Origin: Microbacterium oxydans
GTDB taxonomy: Bacteria; Actinomycetota; Actinomycetes; Actinomycetales; Microbacteriaceae
Assembly (NCBI RefSeq): GCF_026559675.1
Contig: NZ_CP092891.1
Location: 682,001 to 746,000, forward strand
Direction of reading: 5' to 3'
Length of the DNA: 64,000 bases
Within the stretch, counting starts at the first letter, position 1. Each line of letters opens with the position of its first letter. Position numbers and translations under genes: made by a program. This document shows positions 61,504 through 64,000 of the stretch, piece after piece. The notes below the pieces were generated by a model. That model did not search any database and was not told where the DNA came from. It saw only the letters and a list, made by a program, of their open reading frames with translations.

Positions 61504-62820
61504 TCAGGGCGTCGCGTTCTGATCTTCAGTTGTGTCTTCTTCCATCGACGGTACGCGCCCAACCTGGGTGGGCATCCAGGAACGAGACGACTCGCGACGG
61601 CTCATGATCAGCAGTCCGACCACCGCGATCGCCGCGAAAGCAGCCGGGATCACGAAGACGAGCGGGAGGCCGATGGCCGCCGCTCCCAGACCGCCTGTCA
61701 GGCCGCCGAGGGCCGAGCTGATCGCGGTGGAGCTGAGGAAGATCGCCGAGGCCGTCGCGACGGCCGTGGGCAGCAGACGCTGCGCGACGATGATGCCGAG
61801 CGCGGCGAAGACGCCCCAGACGGCACCCATCAGGATCTGCCCGGCGAAGAGCCCGGCCGCGTTGCCGGAGAAGGCGAAGAAGAGGTTCGCGCCGACACCG
61901 CACGCGGCGGCGAAGGCCATGAGCCGCGTCATGCCGACCCGCCGCCCGACAACCACGGCGAGGGGCATCAGGGCGAGTTCGACCAGGGGCTGGATGCCGA
62001 TGATCGCGCCGCTGATCTCGGGCGCGAGGTGCAGCTGCTCGTTCATGTACAGCGGGAGGAACGCGTACTTCACGGACTCGCCCGCGTAGACGCAGATGTA
62101 CAGCGCCGTGAAGGCCAGGAGTGGCATCATCGCGCGCAGGCCGGGCGCGGTCTTCGCGCGCGAGGCGGACCCGGGCGTCGTGGCGGCGTCGGGGAGCGGT
62201 GGCGGGGTGGTGCGGAGGGTTCCCAGCGGAAGGATCTGGGCGAGGGTGGCGACCGCGACGAAGATCAGCATCGTGCGGTAGCCGGCGTAGGCCGCGAGGA
62301 ACGACCCCAGCACGGGACCGATCACCCATCCGGCGGTGAGGGCCATCCGCACCACGGCGACGACACCGTCGTCGGCGGACGTCGGCTCTGCGGTGAGCTC
62401 GTCGTGGATCGCCGCGAAGAGCTGCGAGGTCGCCGCGCCCGCGAAGCCGAGGACGATCGCGCTGATGACGAACGGCATCCACAGCTCCGTGGAGTACGCG
62501 ATGCCGAGCCATCCGAGGAAGCCGGCGACGGCGCAGATCCGGAACAGTCCGAGGCGTCGGCCGGTGCGGTCCGAGCGCGCCCCGACGAGATACCCGGCGA
62601 CGGGAGCGGTGAGACTGGTGAGGTAGTAGAGGCCGGCGACGGTGAACGACGCCCCGAGCTCGGTGACGAGGAAGGAGGCGATGAGCGGTGCCGCGGCCGA
62701 CATGCCGAGGCCCGAGAGGAAGAGCGCGAGCGTCGACGCCCGATAGAGCGGATGCGTCAGGACCACACGGACCGTGGACGCCTTCTCCGCGGGCTTCGCC
62801 GCGACGCCGCCCTCACTCAC
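61504..62820 (-). CDS. MFS transporter, sugar-efflux (SetA) type
   Basis: A 438-residue major facilitator with 12 predicted helices. YLVGARSDRTGRRLGL in the 2-3 loop (motif A), VVRMALTAGWVIGPVLGSFLAAYAGYRTM in the 4-5 region, a central charged loop, and the second half with PLYMNEQLHLAPEISGAIIGIQPLVELALMP, which resembles SetA-like sugar efflux pumps. GTG 62820 overlaps the DeoR stop by 8 nt and has no ribosome site, suggesting coupling; an upstream ATG at 62898 lies inside deoR. Sugar substrate by resemblance only. Confidence 0.85.
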   Translation of the reverse strand: MSEGGVAAKPAEKASTVRVVLTHPLYRASTLALFLSGLGMSAAAPLIASFLVTELGASFTVAGLYYLTSLTAPVAGYLVGARSDRTGRRLGLFRICAVAGFLGWLGIAYSTELWMPFVISAIVLGFAGAATSQLFAAIHDELTAEPTSADDGVVAVVRMALTAGWVIGPVLGSFLAAYAGYRTMLIFVAVATLAQILPLGTLRTTPPPLPDAATTPGSASRAKTAPGLRAMMPLLAFTALYICVYAGESVKYAFLPLYMNEQLHLAPEISGAIIGIQPLVELALMPLAVVVGRRVGMTRLMAFAAACGVGANLFFAFSGNAAGLFAGQILMGAVWGVFAALGIIVAQRLLPTAVATASAIFLSSTAISSALGGLTGGLGAAAIGLPLVFVIPAAFAAIAVVGLLIMSRRESSRSWMPTQVGRVPSMEEDTTEDQNATP

Positions 62821-63589
62821 CGGAGGCACCCGACGCGATGACCACCTCGACGCCGGCAGCACGGAGCTCGTCGAGCACCTCGGCCGGAGCGGATTCATCG
62901 GTCACCACGACATCGACGTCGGTGAGAGCGCACACCACGGACATCGCCGACCGCGCGAACTTCGCTCCCTCGGCCACGAGCACCACGCGTCGACCCGCGC
63001 CGATCATCGCGCGCTTGGCCGCCGCGTCGTCGAGGTCGTACGCCGTGACTCCCGCGTCGAGCGCGGCGCCGCAGCAGCTGAGGAACACCGTGTCGAAGCG
63101 GAGATCTCGCAGCGACTGCTCGACGAGCGGGCCGACGATCGATCCCTCTTCCGGATGGACCGAGCCGCTCGGCAGGATCACCCTGGCCACGGCGCCCCGG
63201 GTCAGGGCCTCCAGCGCCTGGACGCTGAACGGCATCACGGTCAGGCGCCGCGACGCGAGCTGCTGGGCGACCGCCGCACCGGTCGTCCCGCTGTCGACGC
63301 ACACCGCCTCGCCGTCGACGACCAGCTGCGCCGCCGCTTCGGCGATGCGCTCCTTCGCGTCGGACGCTTCGAGTCGGCGCATCGAGTAGGGGAGCCCCTC
63401 GCCGCGCAGCCGCGCACTGACCGCACCGCCTCGCACCCGGCGGAGGACGCCGGCACGCGCGAGGTGGTCGAGGTCCCGCCGCACGGTGACCTCGGATACC
63501 GAGAACTCGGATGCCACGTCCGCGACGCTGACGCGGCCGCTCGTGTAGAGGGCTTCGAGGATGGCGTCGTGCCGTGACAGTCCGGTCAT
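62813..63589 (-). CDS. DeoR-family regulator
   Basis: A 258-residue DeoR protein: helix-turn-helix (about 5-55; RHDAILEALYTSGRVSVADVASEFSVSEVTVRRDLDHL in outline) and a sugar-phosphate-sensing domain (AVCVDSGTTGAAVAQQL, DTVFLSCCGAALDAGVTAYDLDDAAAKRAM, VVLVAEGAKF). ATG 63589 has a TATGTT box 6 nt upstream (63601-63596): leaderless. It is upstream of the SetA-like pump and divergent from the HAD gene, both probable targets. Inducer would be a sugar phosphate. Confidence 0.9.
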   Translation of the reverse strand: MTGLSRHDAILEALYTSGRVSVADVASEFSVSEVTVRRDLDHLARAGVLRRVRGGAVSARLRGEGLPYSMRRLEASDAKERIAEAAAQLVVDGEAVCVDSGTTGAAVAQQLASRRLTVMPFSVQALEALTRGAVARVILPSGSVHPEEGSIVGPLVEQSLRDLRFDTVFLSCCGAALDAGVTAYDLDDAAAKRAMIGAGRRVVLVAEGAKFARSAMSVVCALTDVDVVVTDESAPAEVLDELRAAGVEVVIASGASGE

Positions 63590-63590
63590 C

Positions 63591-63598
63591 GTTCGAAC
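63591..63598. promoter_or_regulatory. candidate DeoR operator
   Basis: GTTCGAAC is a perfect 8-bp palindrome next to the deoR start; the related TGTTCGATCA lies at 63749-63758 before the HAD gene. Possible DeoR sites. Confidence 0.4.
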
Positions 63599-63796
63599 AT
63601 ACAACAGGTGTGTTTCATTCGGAAGCTCGCAGCCGCATTTCGAAAGTCCTTTTTGCAGACATCGCCGATCGTGAATCCCGGCTTCATGCATCGATGCCCC
63701 GATTTTCGGGCGAATGCTCACGATCTAGAAACGCACATGAAAATGTCTGTTCGATCATGTAGCGTGTGCGTTCTACGAATCGACCAAGGAGACATC

Positions 63797-64000
63797 ATGA
63801 CGACGCACCTGCTCGTGGACTTCGGTGAGGTGATCAGCGAGCCGCAGTCGGCCGCGGCTGTCCAGGGCATGGCGGCGGTCCTCGGGATGCCCACGACGAC
63901 GTTCCGCGACCGGTACTGGGCGCATCGCGCCCCCTACGACCGCGGGGTCCCCGCCGCGGAGTACTGGGAGGACGTGGCCGGACGGCGGGTCCGCGGAGAG
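63797..64000 (+). CDS. HAD-family phosphatase, 3'-truncated
   Basis: The first 68 residues of a haloacid-dehalogenase hydrolase: HLLVDFGEVISEPQSAA holds the nucleophile Asp, but as DFGEVI rather than DxD, the form found in several sugar- or nucleotide-phosphatase relatives. MPTTTFRDRYWAHRAPYDRG and AAEYWEDVAG match the small alpha-helical cap seen in this HAD subgroup. AAGGAGA precedes the ATG. The end is outside the window. Confidence 0.8.
   Translation, partial: MTTHLLVDFGEVISEPQSAAAVQGMAAVLGMPTTTFRDRYWAHRAPYDRGVPAAEYWEDVAGRRVRGE

Noticed and set aside
60526..62841. 771-residue plus-strand frame over the desaturase and MFS genes
   Set aside because: Made of Arg/Asp/Glu/His repeats from antisense translation of membrane proteins.
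1..64000. CRISPR arrays, insertion sequences, prophage genes, rRNA
   Set aside because: No spaced direct repeats, transposase/integrase motifs or phage genes were seen.

Overview
The window is about 70% GC, densely packed, and reads as chromosomal sequence of a high-GC Gram-positive actinobacterium. The likeliest source is the Microbacteriaceae, probably Microbacterium or a close relative. Reasons: near-exclusive G/C third positions, many 4-nt ATGA/GTGA overlaps, SufS-SufU, LCP proteins, sugar ABC importers without their own ATPase, and several leaderless genes (a TANNNT-like -10 box 6-7 nt before the ATG/GTG). I see no prophage, insertion sequence, CRISPR array or rRNA. Both window ends cut a gene (serS at the left, a HAD-type phosphatase at the right).

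Layout. 1-3.4 kb: end of serS, a Cof-type HAD phosphatase, tRNA-Ser(UGA) and a LytR-CpsA-Psr cell-wall ligase. 3.4-12.7 kb: glucoside island with a LacI regulator, GH13 alpha-glucosidase, lipoprotein binding protein, two permeases, a convergent TetR regulator and a GH3 beta-glucosidase. 12.7-26.3 kb: a complete L-rhamnose island with importer rhaT-P-Q-S, mutarotase, isomerase, fused aldolase/dehydrogenase and kinase, a divergent LacI regulator (rhaR) and a GH78 alpha-L-rhamnosidase. The divergent promoter region carries two matching operators. 26.3-31.1 kb: MFS exporter, two paralogous two-pore-helix K+ channels and a DUF2252 protein, three of them overlapping by 4 nt. 31.2-38.1 kb: tRNA-Ser(GCU), a DUF1254/DUF1214 protein, a GAP-family membrane protein, an unknown protein, two GyrI-domain proteins, DUF1206, LysE, a SnoaL-like protein and an HxlR regulator.

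38.1-45 kb: SufS-SufU, an F420-reductase-like protein, a GntR regulator, a two-gene unit (membrane coiled-coil protein plus secreted HExxH protein), an SDR, a coiled-coil protein, tRNA-Arg(ACG) and a small unknown protein. 45-50.6 kb: LysR and a divergent lone fumarate-reductase-type flavoprotein, an acidic disordered protein, L-serine dehydratase and a small ABC-type ATPase. 50.6-52.8 kb: TetR plus an ABC-2 exporter whose promoter and start codon are covered by a palindrome. 52.8-61.4 kb: HrpB helicase, flotillin, MarR, two unknown proteins, an epimerase-like SDR and a fatty-acid desaturase. 61.5-64 kb: sugar-efflux-like MFS, DeoR regulator and a HAD phosphatase.

The two islands form a plant-glycoside scavenging set: secreted or cytoplasmic glycosidases release glucose and rhamnose, dedicated importers bring in sugars, and local LacI/TetR regulators control them. 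Nothing in the window is certainly a new system. The most uncommon items are the HExxH/coiled-coil gene pair, the channel-DUF2252-channel-MFS cluster, and the very regular regulatory architecture (palindromic operators on leaderless promoters).
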